Source: Schistocephalus solidus | Taxonomy: Eukaryota; Platyhelminthes; Cestoda; Diphyllobothriidea; Diphyllobothriidae | Assembly: GCA_017591395.1 (NCBI GenBank) | Contig: WEDG01001498.1 | Coordinates: 372,518-436,517, forward strand | Reading direction: 5' to 3' | DNA: 64,000 bases | In this document: positions 43,672 through 55,900 of the stretch, piece after piece | Layout: the number at the start of each line of letters is the position of its first letter | Numbering within the stretch: the first letter of the stretch is position 1 | Made by a program: the position numbers and the translations under genes | Notes under the pieces: generated by a model | What the model saw: only the letters and a program-made list of their open reading frames with translations | What the model was told of the DNA's origin: nothing | The model's database searches: none

Positions 43672-43972
43672 ATGCCGTTCTCTTCGGATTTTATGGTGGA
43701 AGTGAAAGTATTTTAAAGCATTCCTTTATATTATTTCTTAAGAGTTTGGTCAAATCAAAATTAAAAGATATCGGAGCCTTTGTTGATGAAGAACTTCCTG
43801 ATTATATAATGGTGATGGTTGCCAATAAGAAGAAGCGTGAGAGCATGAATAACGATTTGCAGTTGTTCCTGGGTTCACAGACTGAACATTTTACTGAATG
43901 GTAAATACATGTGCTATAACTTATTTATATTTAGGCTTCATTTGTTGCTTGAATCTTATTCAAAATCGGAAG
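43672..43972 (+). CDS. ZC3H14: ZC3H14 exons 1-3 (PWI-like domain) with three micro-introns
   Basis: Exon 1 (43672-43707, 12 codons), a 35-nt intron, exon 2 (43743-43900), a 34-nt intron (43901-43934), exon 3 (43935-43972), then a 34-nt intron (43973-44006). The spliced frame restores the helix WLHLLLESYSKSE, which would otherwise be missing from the family alignment. That is strong evidence for the two 34-nt introns. The 35-nt intron rests on the alignment of the first 12 residues and is a little less certain. Confidence 0.82.
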
Positions 43973-46900
43973 GTGGGTAATTACTCATAGGTAACCCTTG
44001 ATCTAGACAAAAGGAAGGGAGCGCCCTCAATTTCCAACTCAAATAAGGACGAGAAACGAGTTTTAAAACGCCAAGCTAAGATCAGCCGTTCGGAAGTTAA
44101 GAATTCGTTGTCCAGGTCGCGTTCGAGGTCACCAATTTTGCAGAAGACTACCCAGCGTACATCACTTGAAAGTGAGGTGGATGTTATCAGTGTTCGGACA
44201 GACGAAAGTAATTTTTCTAATATATTAATACTTTTAGACGAATTCGTTGAAGAAGGCCCTACATTAGTACAGAAGGAAACTGTTCTTCAGGCAACAACTA
44301 AACCGAAGGAACAGCGGCGGATCGTTAGCACGTCTTCTCTGACTGGCTCCTCAACTGAAGCTAGTAGCGAAATGGGACCTGGACTAAAGTCGGTCGTGAA
44401 GGTAAAGGCTTTTGGTAGTTGAGACTGGGTCATTTGATTTCTATATGAGCTGTACTGTTCATTAGTGAAAATCGGTAAGACTGAGAAAATAAGAACCCCA
44501 GGGAACTTCCACATGGAAAGACAGCATTTGGCAGTTTGTATTTGCCCATTTTCGAGTTTATTTTCACTAACTATGTAAAGTGTTATGCCCACCACGACCA
44601 AATGTTGCTCTTTCCTCTTAACCTTATATTCAACCATTTTTATAATGTTTTATTTGTATATTTGCGGTACCAATGTCAACTGACTGTTGTACACCCGAAA
44701 AGAGTATACTTACTTCGCGGAAATCCTCCGAATCGATCAACAACGTGGTTTAAATTCGGCGTTATCTTCCTCACCTTTCTAGAACTTCTTTTCTTTGGAA
44801 GTATCGATGAGCTTTATGTGGTTCATAATATCCGTCCGTGTGATCCAAACGCAATATCCGCGGTCGTCGTGTTGGTCCATTTCTATGCATTTAAAACAGG
44901 AATCTTCCGTTAACATTACAGAATATATCGGGGCAAGCAACCTTGGCAATCAACCGGCTTAAAGCTGATTGCTGCCAACTTGTCCGTTTCAGCGGTGCTT
45001 CCAAACCCTGTTAGCAACAAGATAGCGCATAACAGCAATCTAACTTTTGGCGTAAGACGGTTCCCATGTACTCTTTGTATCCTTGGTCCGTGCTTAGAGT
45101 GGAATAAATCTGAAGTTGAAAACGTCACTACGAGTACGCAGCAATGAAGTCCTCGGCGACCACAGCCCCAACCTATAAATAAAACCTCGGCCTTGATAGT
45201 GGTTTATGTAAAACTATGTCTTATGATGCTGTCAATTACAGTGCTCTGGAAGATGTAAAAGCGTTTTCCACCGACTGTTGCATGAGGCACCAGGTAAGCA
45301 GTGCAGCTCCAAACGGTTGCCGTTCACATTGTAACTGCACTAATGATAACGCAGGTCAGCGCTGCGTTGTTCAGAGAGAGTTCTCAAGTTCCATCAGACA
45401 ATACTCTATTTTTTTCCTTTGAAGAGGTTATTTGGAATACTTGCGATCCGATCACATTGGCAGAGGTCCAGACCACCTCCTTGGTGCCCTAGAATTTGTA
45501 GAGATTTTTGTTTAAAAAAATTTTGTAAGCTGGGCCCACCTACTCTTCCATGCTCCTTAAAACCAAACCTTCAGAAGTGCAAATTTTGGATTTCCCACGC
45601 TTTTATATTATAATTTTGCCGTTTCCCAGGTATTCATAGACCCTTATCTCAAATCATTTTATTTCTCACACATTTCAATACCTCCAGCCTGAAAATTGGG
45701 CGTCATATCTCCCAGAATTAATTTCATTTCGATATTTTGCTGTTTGCGATGTCCTTTTACTTCCTCTGTGGTGCCAAAGGAATCCCGAATTATGTATTAC
45801 CTCACTTAAATCAGTCATTAAGGGCTTTAAGTTTGCAGTTGGGCACGCTGTCGATATCAGCCTGCTAGCGTTGAGTTATTATAACCTACAGTACATAGTA
45901 TTGGAGTGGGTGAATTTGTTAATTGGTCGGTTTGTCCATAAACGCCGCGAAAACCAGTGTTTGTGAGTTAAATTTATGACAAGGAGAAGTTACCTGGGAT
46001 TTTCGGTCTTTATCGGTTGTTGAAATGGTGGGTCGTGCTTTCCAGATCCACTGCCACAGATCGTCTCTTGTGAAGTAGTGTAATCCGAGACATCGCCGAG
46101 GCTGTACAGATTAGACATGCTCACAAGTATAAGATCACTGGCAAAGTATGGTTTTAGTCCTCCTAATTAGCAATTACCTTGGTTTTTATTGTTTCATTGA
46201 CTTTTCTAACCTATCATCTGCAACGGGCAACTCAGTAGTTCCAAGGTCTTCATTTTTTTATTGACGGGTCTTTACTCGCTGCTGTTCTATCAGAGGATGT
46301 GTGTTGTGTGATGTGATTGAGCTATAGACCTTCTTTATTCCACTTTGTGATGCCACGAGTACTAAACTTTTTAATTTTGGATATCACTGGGTAGAATGTA
46401 GGCAAATTGTTGGCTCCTTTTTTCTGATCAGATTTTTTTGACCACTAGATATCTTAATATCCTAGCATTTTCTTTTTTTAATGTGGCATGTGAAAGTTCT
46501 GAATTAAAGATCTCTGTCGATTTAGCAATGCATTTCGTTAAAGAAACATTGAATTTTAAGAACTTTTAGTGAAAGTTATTCAAGATTAATGCTCATAGTC
46601 GGGGTTATTCTTTTCAAAATGCACCAATTTTCCTATAGCTAACAGCACATGTGCCGTCCTCTACCACCTTGGCACCACACGCCCGACCTGGTGGACTTCT
46701 TCTGAAACGCGCTATGTCTGAGGCTCAGGCAAGTGTGGCATCAACTACTTCCATTTCACCAACGAAATCCACACGACCTGCTGCGGTTGTGCATGGACGA
46801 AAAAGGCCAGCGGACCAGATGGGGTTCGTTCTTTAATCCAGCAGTGCCGCATTTACCTGTTATATTCACTACTAGGATTGTCTTCGTAGAAATTTTCGGG

Positions 46901-49900
46901 TAGGTTAGCGTTTCCAATATCTTGAAAACTGCGTCTCCTATAAATACGCTCCTGCTGTGCACGTGGGAATTGACTTAATTACCCTTCGAGATTTTGGATT
47001 CCTAAGGTTCCTGAAGCGAACAAACTTATATTTTTTTAGGGAATCAAACTTCAGTATCCTCCCGTCCACATGCGTTCCTGTCGCTTCGACTATAGAATCC
47101 CATATTAAAAAGTAAACGGAGCTTCGTGCCTGTCAACAGAGATTGTTTTCTTGAAATTACATTTTCCTTTTTGTTTCTGCGCCAGTTTGAAGGCCAAAAA
47201 TCGTCAAACTGAATAGACTTGTTATGTTGGTGGCTTAGGAATGTCCTGCGCACTATTCCAGAGTGCGCAAACGAGAAATTTGTGTCGTGTATGGCACCTG
47301 ATTGATAAGCCCTTTTGGCTTAGGTGTTTCCTGGATTGCGAAGGACTAGCTTGTCCTGCTCTGTCAATGGTTTGCCTGAAAAACGATGATTTGATACGTT
47401 TATGACGATCGCGATCTTACGTAAGACTAATTACTTTAAATATATACTCATAGCACCTATATTTTCGCTTATCTCAGCTATCAAAAAGACGTAGTTAACT
47501 CTCGTTGTGGTCCTCTACATCATCTACTCAAATTATCTTAATTTTTTCCGGGGTTTTCAAAGTTTTTCATCTGTTAAACTGAATTTTCTCATGGAAATCT
47601 TATTTATTGACGAATACTAATTTACTTTGCCTTTCTACAGGAGTTAACTGCTGATTCTTTTTAGATAACTTTTTCAACTCATGTGCACAGCGTGAATCCC
47701 TCTGTACTTTTTGAAATTAAGACCGGTGAAATTCGGAATTACAACCGGGCTCCTTATTTATTATAGTAGAGTCCTAGTTTTATTTACTGCGCAGTAAAGA
47801 TTACCTTCAAGGCGTAGAATACACTTCGCTATGTTTAATTCCTCATCTTTAACGTTTTTTTGTGGTTTATCTGGAGGATCTTGACCCTCTTTATATATGC
47901 AATCTTATAAAGATGTGCTGCTTAAGCGCACCGCATACTATATGCTTTTTTAGTGTTGGATACTTTTAAATAAAACTTTTGATCGCTATAAAATGTACCG
48001 CTTGTCTTCTTAGACTCGGCCCTGTCCTACAGTCTGCTGTTAGCTTAGCATTAATTGGCACTGACAGAGCCCGCGCTAGCATCTTTCCCATCAGCAATAA
48101 GGCTTAATTTTAAATTTAGTGCGTGTATATATTGAGCGTTCTGCCCTTTGTTGCTCTTATTTCTGCAGTTCCCGGCCGATCATTGCCCTGCAATGCGCAG
48201 ACGGGAATGCATTTTGTTCTCTCCCTCCGATAATTTACACGCTTGTCTAAGTTGGCTGACGAGTTTTTACCGTCTTTTTCAGTTCTACCCTAGAGGACGA
48301 CATAGCACCACCGGCTGCCAAGTCAACCCGCTTCGTTGTCACTCTTAATGACTCTGCCATCAATGGTGTCGGTGGTGGTAAGGGAGCAAACTTTGCAGGC
48401 GGTGTTTCCAATGTAAAGTCTCGTCTTGGTCCTCGAGTTACAACATCTCGCACCCTCTTGGAGGCTGACAGGGACGATGCAGTTGGTCCGACCTTAGAAA
48501 TGCTGGACGCTCGAGACATTCTCATTGCTAAGAAACTGCAAAAGTCCAAAACGAGTCTGACAGTGGAGTTGCGGTCAAGGAATGTAAACCCCATGATTAC
48601 CGCTGAGAAGTCCAAGGATACCGCTCCCATGGTGATTAGCCTTAACGACACAGATGAGGATGAGCTGGCAGAAACTGCGCGTCTTTTAAAGTCGCCTGTT
48701 AAAATTGCGGAAGAAGCGAAAGACCAGTCGGCTGAGCCGCCCAAACGAGAAAACATACCCAGGTATCTAACTGTCTTTTTCAGGTAGTTAAGTGAGTTAA
48801 AGAGGGCTGGGACGTGGGTTTTCAGCATTATTGTCAATTTCGTGAACATCTATTTGACATACTCACCTATTTAATGTCTTAAGACCATCTAGGTCTGACT
48901 CCTGGTGCTTTGGGTCGCGTCTATTTCGTCTAATGATATTATATAATAGTGATAGCAACAGGTATAAAAAATACCAAATCCTCATTCCTTAGTGCCCGCT
49001 GCCTTGGTGTGTACCCCTAAGCTACTGACAAGTAATGACTTGTCTTCTTTAGCTTAAATACTATTGAAAGCTATACTTGCAACCCGTAAGATTATCGGTA
49101 ACGTAGATCACGGTTATAAGTACACTTTCGCGTATTACAGGTGATTTGGCGGTACATTCGAAGTATGTTGGTTGGAGTTAGTGGTTAATGTTAGGGGGGC
49201 AACGGTAGAATATGGGTTAGTGTGTGGAAATGGGTAATCCCCAGAATTCGGTCTAAGCTTACCTGTCAACCCTCAATACTAGCGCCTTTACTGTCAACTT
49301 CCTTACCTGCAAATTTGCATCCTGTTTTCATTATTCACACCTTTGTCACTATGTTGCTATTCTCAGTTCTTCCAGGCAACAGTGGCTTGCACAGGCAGAT
49401 TTTTTGGTAAGAAGGAAACATCTTCGGAAAATAAGCAGACTAAAACCTTAATTTCCTGGAAGAAGTTTGAACAAGGCGAAAGCGTGGAAATATACATAAT
49501 TTCATAACATAAAATTTCGTGACCGCTTATTTAACCGTGTATGGTCGTTACATATTAATAAGATGTGCTGAAAAAACGCCTCTTGGGCCCTGTCATCAAA
49601 CAATTACATCAACTCGTCCAATTAAGATGCAGGATCACCCGAGGAGACACCATAAATAGATTCCAACAGCCCTGCAGACTCCAACTTACACCCGCCAACT
49701 AAAACCCTCTACAGAGATGGCCTGAGCCTAAAAAGGTGACACTGCTACTTGCAGAACAGAGATGGCTGCACACCTGGGGCGTGTACGCTCGCATTTTCCG
49801 AGGTTATACGGGCCGTCGAAATTGCACAAACAAATTTTCCCAATGCGGAATTAACTCCAACATAAACTCGCCCAGTGATTAGTCCACCAAATCAAACCAA

Positions 49901-52900
49901 TTTGGCGCAATCTTGTTTCTTACGCTACCAAAGATGCTTTCTTATTCGTAGGAGAGCTCAAAGATCAAAATTTATTGAATTAACACAGGATATCGCTTAA
50001 AGTGCGAAGCCTGTTCACAAAATTGCCGCTGGGTAAAACCATTAACGTAATTTGGCTTAAATGTGTTTGGATCCAAAACAACTGTGGAAAATACTAGGGT
50101 TATTCACTGACAGATCAACGGTGTAGCTATGGCTTACCCATTAGTGTTAGTCCTAACGGACATCTTCATGTCAAACCTCGAGCGAAAGGAGCCCACAACT
50201 TACAGTGATCCACGTTCTGTTGACGGTATGTTGAATGCCTTTTTTGTCGTATTCAGTAGTCCAAACGACAAGAATTACCACTGGAGGCCATAAACTAGGC
50301 ATACGCGATTGAGCATCAGCAGAACCACACGCTGTCTTCTTTAGACGTTCTTGTATATAATCAAACAGATCTTTTTATTCGGATATCCGTCTATAGAAAA
50401 TCACTGCGTACTTTTTCTCAGTTCAGAGAAAGGGAAGCTTGATTTTGTGCCTGTTAAATAGGGTCAATGGAATCTGCTCTTGGATAGAACCGATGAAGAG
50501 ATCCGTTTAATTAGGGGCGTTTTTCTTGGAAACGATATCTGGAGGAATTTATTGACAAGTATCGGCATCGAGTATAGAAAGTTCAGCAGAAATGTCTGCC
50601 AAAACAAAGCCGGTAGCCTCTAACTTCTTTTCAAGAATGATAATGTATTAAACGCAATCAAGCGCCAGCTTAGGTGCACGACTGAACGGTCGTACGCCGT
50701 ATGTAACTTGTTGTTCATAACCGCTACAACGGCTTTAGACCAATTGAAGACACCCCGCCTGTACGCACCATTTCAACCGGTATCTATGAGTTTACATGTT
50801 GTTGCGTATGCAAATACATTTGGTGCACGCAAAGATGATTGGCAACTGGGTCACCTAAACATATGCCGCAATAGCTACTAAGGTTGGAAAATGCAATATC
50901 CAGGACCTCAATCGCGTAGCACCACTGGCCGTGTGGTGAACCCAATTTCTGCATTTACAGCTCTTCTTTGGGCGATGACTAGGCGTCTCGTGTGCTTTCC
51001 AGAATGCGCTGCAGAACGTAGGAGAAAGTCAGAGCTGTGTAATCAGCTGGATCACATGATCTACCTCGCACTTCCATGAGAAAGATCGATTACGGGAATA
51101 ACCCCATTCCCTTTCCCTCCCCCTCACATTACCACGAACTATGCCGGGCCTTGCGGTCATAATCACGCTTGACGCATTTTCGCTGTAACCTGAAATCGCT
51201 TAGCCAGACAATTGCTCTCCCCTCCCCGCCCCACATCAACATACCTACCCGCATACCAGATCACCGTTCCATGTTTTTATTTATCTATGCTGTTTCATCC
51301 CTCGAGATCGTTTTCTGATTAAACAGTGGGTAAGGATGCCTTGTATGGCCGCTTAAAGAGGATACGTGAATAGGAACCACCCGTTTAAAATATGTGGCCT
51401 TACGGGAAATTTCGTGTCTTAACGCTAACACTAACCCTAACTAAAACTAAATTGTCACCTTAATCTTAACTCTAAACCTAAAAGTAAAGTTAACAGTTAA
51501 CATGATAATAACTTTAACCTTAAGCCTTATCATAACCCTTAATTTAACCCTCACCTTAATCCTAAGCATATTTTCCTTGGAATTTAGCGCTAAACCACAT
51601 GTATTGTGGACCGTTCCTTATCCCATGTTCTGTTTAGGCGGCCATACAAGGCATCCTTTACCGAACAGTATACCTTATTATGCAGTTGAATAAGTGGTTA
51701 CGAAATTTTATGACTTGATTTAATTCTGTGCAGTTCGTTGCCTTTGCCCTGATTTAACAGCCTTTACTCTGCGTCTGCTAGTGGGGTTCGAAAGTGAGTC
51801 CCAAGGCAAAACAGGACGAGTATGTCCCGTAACGCGCTCGGTGAGTGCCCCTCTACCAGAAATAGACAAATTTGATCTGGGGAGGCTCCCTTTATCATCT
51901 GCTTTTGTTGTAAACATGACCAAAACTTGCCTCCATTCAGGAGTCCCTGCATTTATCTCGCCAACCTCCGCCCTTGCGTTTCTCGTGTATTTCTGGCAGT
52001 TTGCTGACGATGTAGCAAGTGAATATTGCTATAATGCTTGTGGGTTGCCACTACCGATTGTGGCATAAGACCTTGCTAACGAATGTTATGAAGACCGGTG
52101 ATTTCTTTATTTGATGGAAGTTTTGCGTACTGTTAAGTAAATCATTTCTGTGTAATTGTTTGCTTTGCCGACGAATAAAACCTACTTTTAGTAAGATAAA
52201 GTGCCTTATCGGGATGCACTTTGCCATTTTCACAACGTAGAACGCAAATTAGTCACGGTGCAAGTCATGTATCGCATGTTCGACTTAACCTCGATTTTAA
52301 AAATACATTCGTCCTAGATCCGTCGTGGTCTTCTGCTGCAACCGGATACCATGTTGGCTACTATCAATCTCACTTTTCATGAAGGGGAGCCTATAAATTA
52401 CTTGTTTGATCACGCGAGTTTAGGCTAGTATCAAGAATTCTCACGCCGAAATACTCGTTCCCGAGTGGTCAAGATTCTCATCCGAAGCTGTTGTATTAGT
52501 CACGTAGGCAGCTATAGGTTGGTTTGATTATCCATGTTTATCTCCTTAGGGTCGTCGGCTCGTTTTTTTATCTTTTGTGGTATCTAAAATTTGTTTTGCT
52601 AATTTGTATAGCACCCTTGAACGCTGCAAGTACTGGCCAAGTTGCCGGAACGGGGCTAGCTGTCAGTACATGCATCCGAAGGAGGAGTGCCAGAACTTCC
52701 CCAACTGCCGTTTTGGCGACCGGTGCCTCTACTTCCACCCCGCCTGCAAGTTCGGTGCTGGCTGTTCACGACTCGGATGTCCCTTCTCCCACGCGGGCCA
52801 GCCCCCTAGCATAGGTAATGGTCTCCTCTATCCTTATTTCATAAGCCAAACAGTGAGCGAACGAATTCTTGCCTACACTTTTCACCACCTGTTCCGTATG

Positions 52901-55900
52901 AGCTGCTGCTTCAGGCGTAGAGGAGCGTTGCCCCTACAGTAGATGTGCTATCTCGTGAAACGGGAACCGAAATCTGTCTTTTGATTCTAAACGTCAAGTC
53001 GGTGAACACGTGTTTTCGGTACTTCTTCATCGGGCTGGTAGGGTTTTAAAGCGTCGATTTGTTAATATCGATCGTTCCCACGCCGCCTGTGTGGCGGGTT
53101 CGGCGTATGGAGGTCATTGGGAGTGGTGGAGGGCGAAGGTAGCGTAAGGCGTAAGCGATGTTCGGAGGTCGAGTAAGAGGAGTTAAGAATTATTATCGGG
53201 AGTTGGAGCCAGCGTGTAAACACCACTCGATGTCCTCGTTGGCGAAAGACGCCACAGCGCTAGTTTAACTACCCGTATAGCCACTGTCTTGGCTGTCGCG
53301 AGCATCCGTTGGCGTAGGCCTTTAGAGAAGTTGGCTGGTATGTAGTAAACAACCTGGAAATCTTTCTTTGGGATCGACTTAGTTATTGGCATCACCTAAA
53401 TGGGTGAGAGTAGAACTCGAGATCCTATCTAGTTCCACCTTTGTTTATACAGGCAGGTATGTGTTCACGTATCCTCTTTTCCAGGTGCCTCATTGTACTC
53501 TCTCTCTCTCCACAGGAGCAAGCGAACAAATAAATACACGTTGACCTGGCCTTCAACGGGAGTCGGTCTTTAACTCCCACGCGTATGAGGGGAGAATTCG
53601 TGAAGAATACCCGTAGGTTTGCCGTGGGGAAAGCGCTCGTGATCGCCGCCTTTAGTCGTCATCCGAATAGTTCGCTTGTTGCATCCCCTACGAAGGAGAG
53701 TCTTATAAACACGTTTTTATTTTCTACAGCTTAGGTGCACTCCATTATATTTCGGAGGATGAATATCTCTGGGTATCCCTTTTCGCGAAGTGTGTTCTGC
53801 AGCTGCTGTAGCTCTGCTTCTGCAAATTTAGAAACAGATGCGTTTCCCTCTAGCTTCCAGTCCATGGACTATATTTCGTTTTATATTCAGGGCAACAAAA
53901 CGGAAAATTAATCTACTGCCCCATTCGGGTTTTCTTTCGGAATACCCTACGCTGGATTGATCAGCTATCTTGTCTTTGTAGAAGGGCATCGAAGAACACG
54001 ATCTCGTTATTCATGGCAGACTACCGAAAAATTGAGCGAGGGGTGCACACTTAAAATTCTGGACTAGGATGTCAGTGTCTGTATTATGCTTTGTCAGGCA
54101 TAAGATATCATCCACGTACCGAGCGTAAAAGTGGAGTTCATTTATGATGTCTTTTAGACTCGTTTTCCCGATCTTTTCCATGAAAACATTTGTGAGAAAC
54201 GATCCAAGCGTAAAACCCGTCACAAAACCGTCTATCTGCCTGTATAGTGGACCATTGCAGATGAACTGGGCTTTTTGTGTGCATTGTCCTAAAGTTCTCT
54301 GAAGATTTTCACGGGCATGCCTATCTGGTATTTCGTATCCCGAATGTCTTCGCAGAGGTAGTTTATTGCTCCTACGTTGGTAAACAATGACGATGCATCT
54401 ACTGAGAGCATCCCCCATCCACCGGTGTACTTATTCTTTATAGCGTTGACAAACGCAGATGTTTCTTTCAAACTTTGAGGGTATAGGTAACTGTCAAGTG
54501 GCTTAACCTTTTCTATCAGCCAATTTGCAATGGTGTGATAGGGTGGGTTTCTCACATCAAGATTGGGCACAGAGGTAAACCCTGTTTGGATATTTGGAAA
54601 GCCGTGCAGTCTGGGTATCGTTGTGCCTACAGGTTTCAGTCTTTAAAACTCTTTGTCAGACAAAAGACCTTTGTGGAGGTTTTTGAGGATTGTCTTCAAC
54701 TGACCCTCAATGGCCTCGGTCTTTATAAGACTCTCCTTCGTAGGGGATGCAACAAGCGAACTATTCGGATGACGACTAAAGGCGGCGATCACGAGCGCTT
54801 TCCCCGCGGCAAACCTACGGGTATTCTTCACGAATTCTCCCCTCCTACGCGTGGGAGGTAAAGACCGAATCCCATTAAAGGCCAGGTCGACGTGTATTTA
54901 TTTTTTCGCTTGCTCCTGTGGAGCGAGAGTACAATGAGGTGCCTGGAAAAGAGGATACGTGAACACATACCTGCCTGGATAAACAATGGTGGAACTAAAT
55001 AGGATCTCGAGTTCTACTCTCACCCATTTAGGTGATGCCAATAACCCAGTCAATCCAAAAGTAGATTTTCAGGTTGTTCACTACATACCAGTCAACTTCT
55101 CTAAAGTTCTACGCCCAACGGATGCTCGCGACAGCTCAGACAGGGGCTATACGGGTAGTTAAACCAGCGCTGTGGCGTCAGAAGACACTAATACAGGCGC
55201 TCCTTGGACAACCAGGACATCGGGTGGTGTTCACACGCCGGCTCCAACCCCTGTTAACAATTCTTAACTCCTCTTACTCGACCTCCAAATATCGTTCATT
55301 TCATAAGCTGCCTTCCCCCTCTACCACTCTTAATGACTTGCATACGCCGAACCCGCCATGCAGGTGGCGTGGGAACGATCGATATTGACAAATAGACTAT
55401 TGTAAACCGTGTCAACCCCTCATATTTTCGTTACTCTTTTAATTGTAAAGGCGCGATGAAGAAGTACCGAAAACACGTTTTAGCTGACTTGACTTTCAAG
55501 TTTAACATTGGAATATTTGCAGCATTTTTTTAGAATTGTAATAATGGGGATCCCGGCTTTTCAACGAGCTTCTTTCCGACAGCCTGTAAAAAACAACTTT
55601 AAAAAATGACCAATTAAGTTATATTACTTTCTCTTTTTGATTTATAATGTTCAAATGTATTTTAAAGAAGCATTTACGAAATTATGCTTCGTTTTACTTA
55701 TTTGATGGAAAATCACGCCCCTGAAGCAAGGTAGTCGGTTCTTTTTTTAAAAAATCTCAGTTCCCTAATAACGCTGAACCCGACCTGCTGTTGGACTTGT
55801 ATTCATGGTTTCCAACCTGCAGTTTTGTATGCATTCCGTCTAAGGAAAATCACATCTTTCTCTATGGTAGTGTGAAAATGTCATATGTTGGTCGTGGATC

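Noticed and set aside
46824..46836. Exon 5 of ZC3H14 ending in a stop at 46836 as a short isoform
   Set aside because: Possible, but the phase-2 donor at 46823 joins exon 6 perfectly, and the whole downstream family match supports continuation.
48247..48849. 200-codon frame on the minus strand
   Set aside because: It is exactly antisense to ZC3H14 exon 6, whose phase, splice sites and motifs fit the gene. The minus frame has no motif.
51420..51570. True telomere or chromosome end
   Set aside because: The CCCTAA-like units are degenerate, short and enclosed by inverted repeats, with ordinary gene sequence on both sides.
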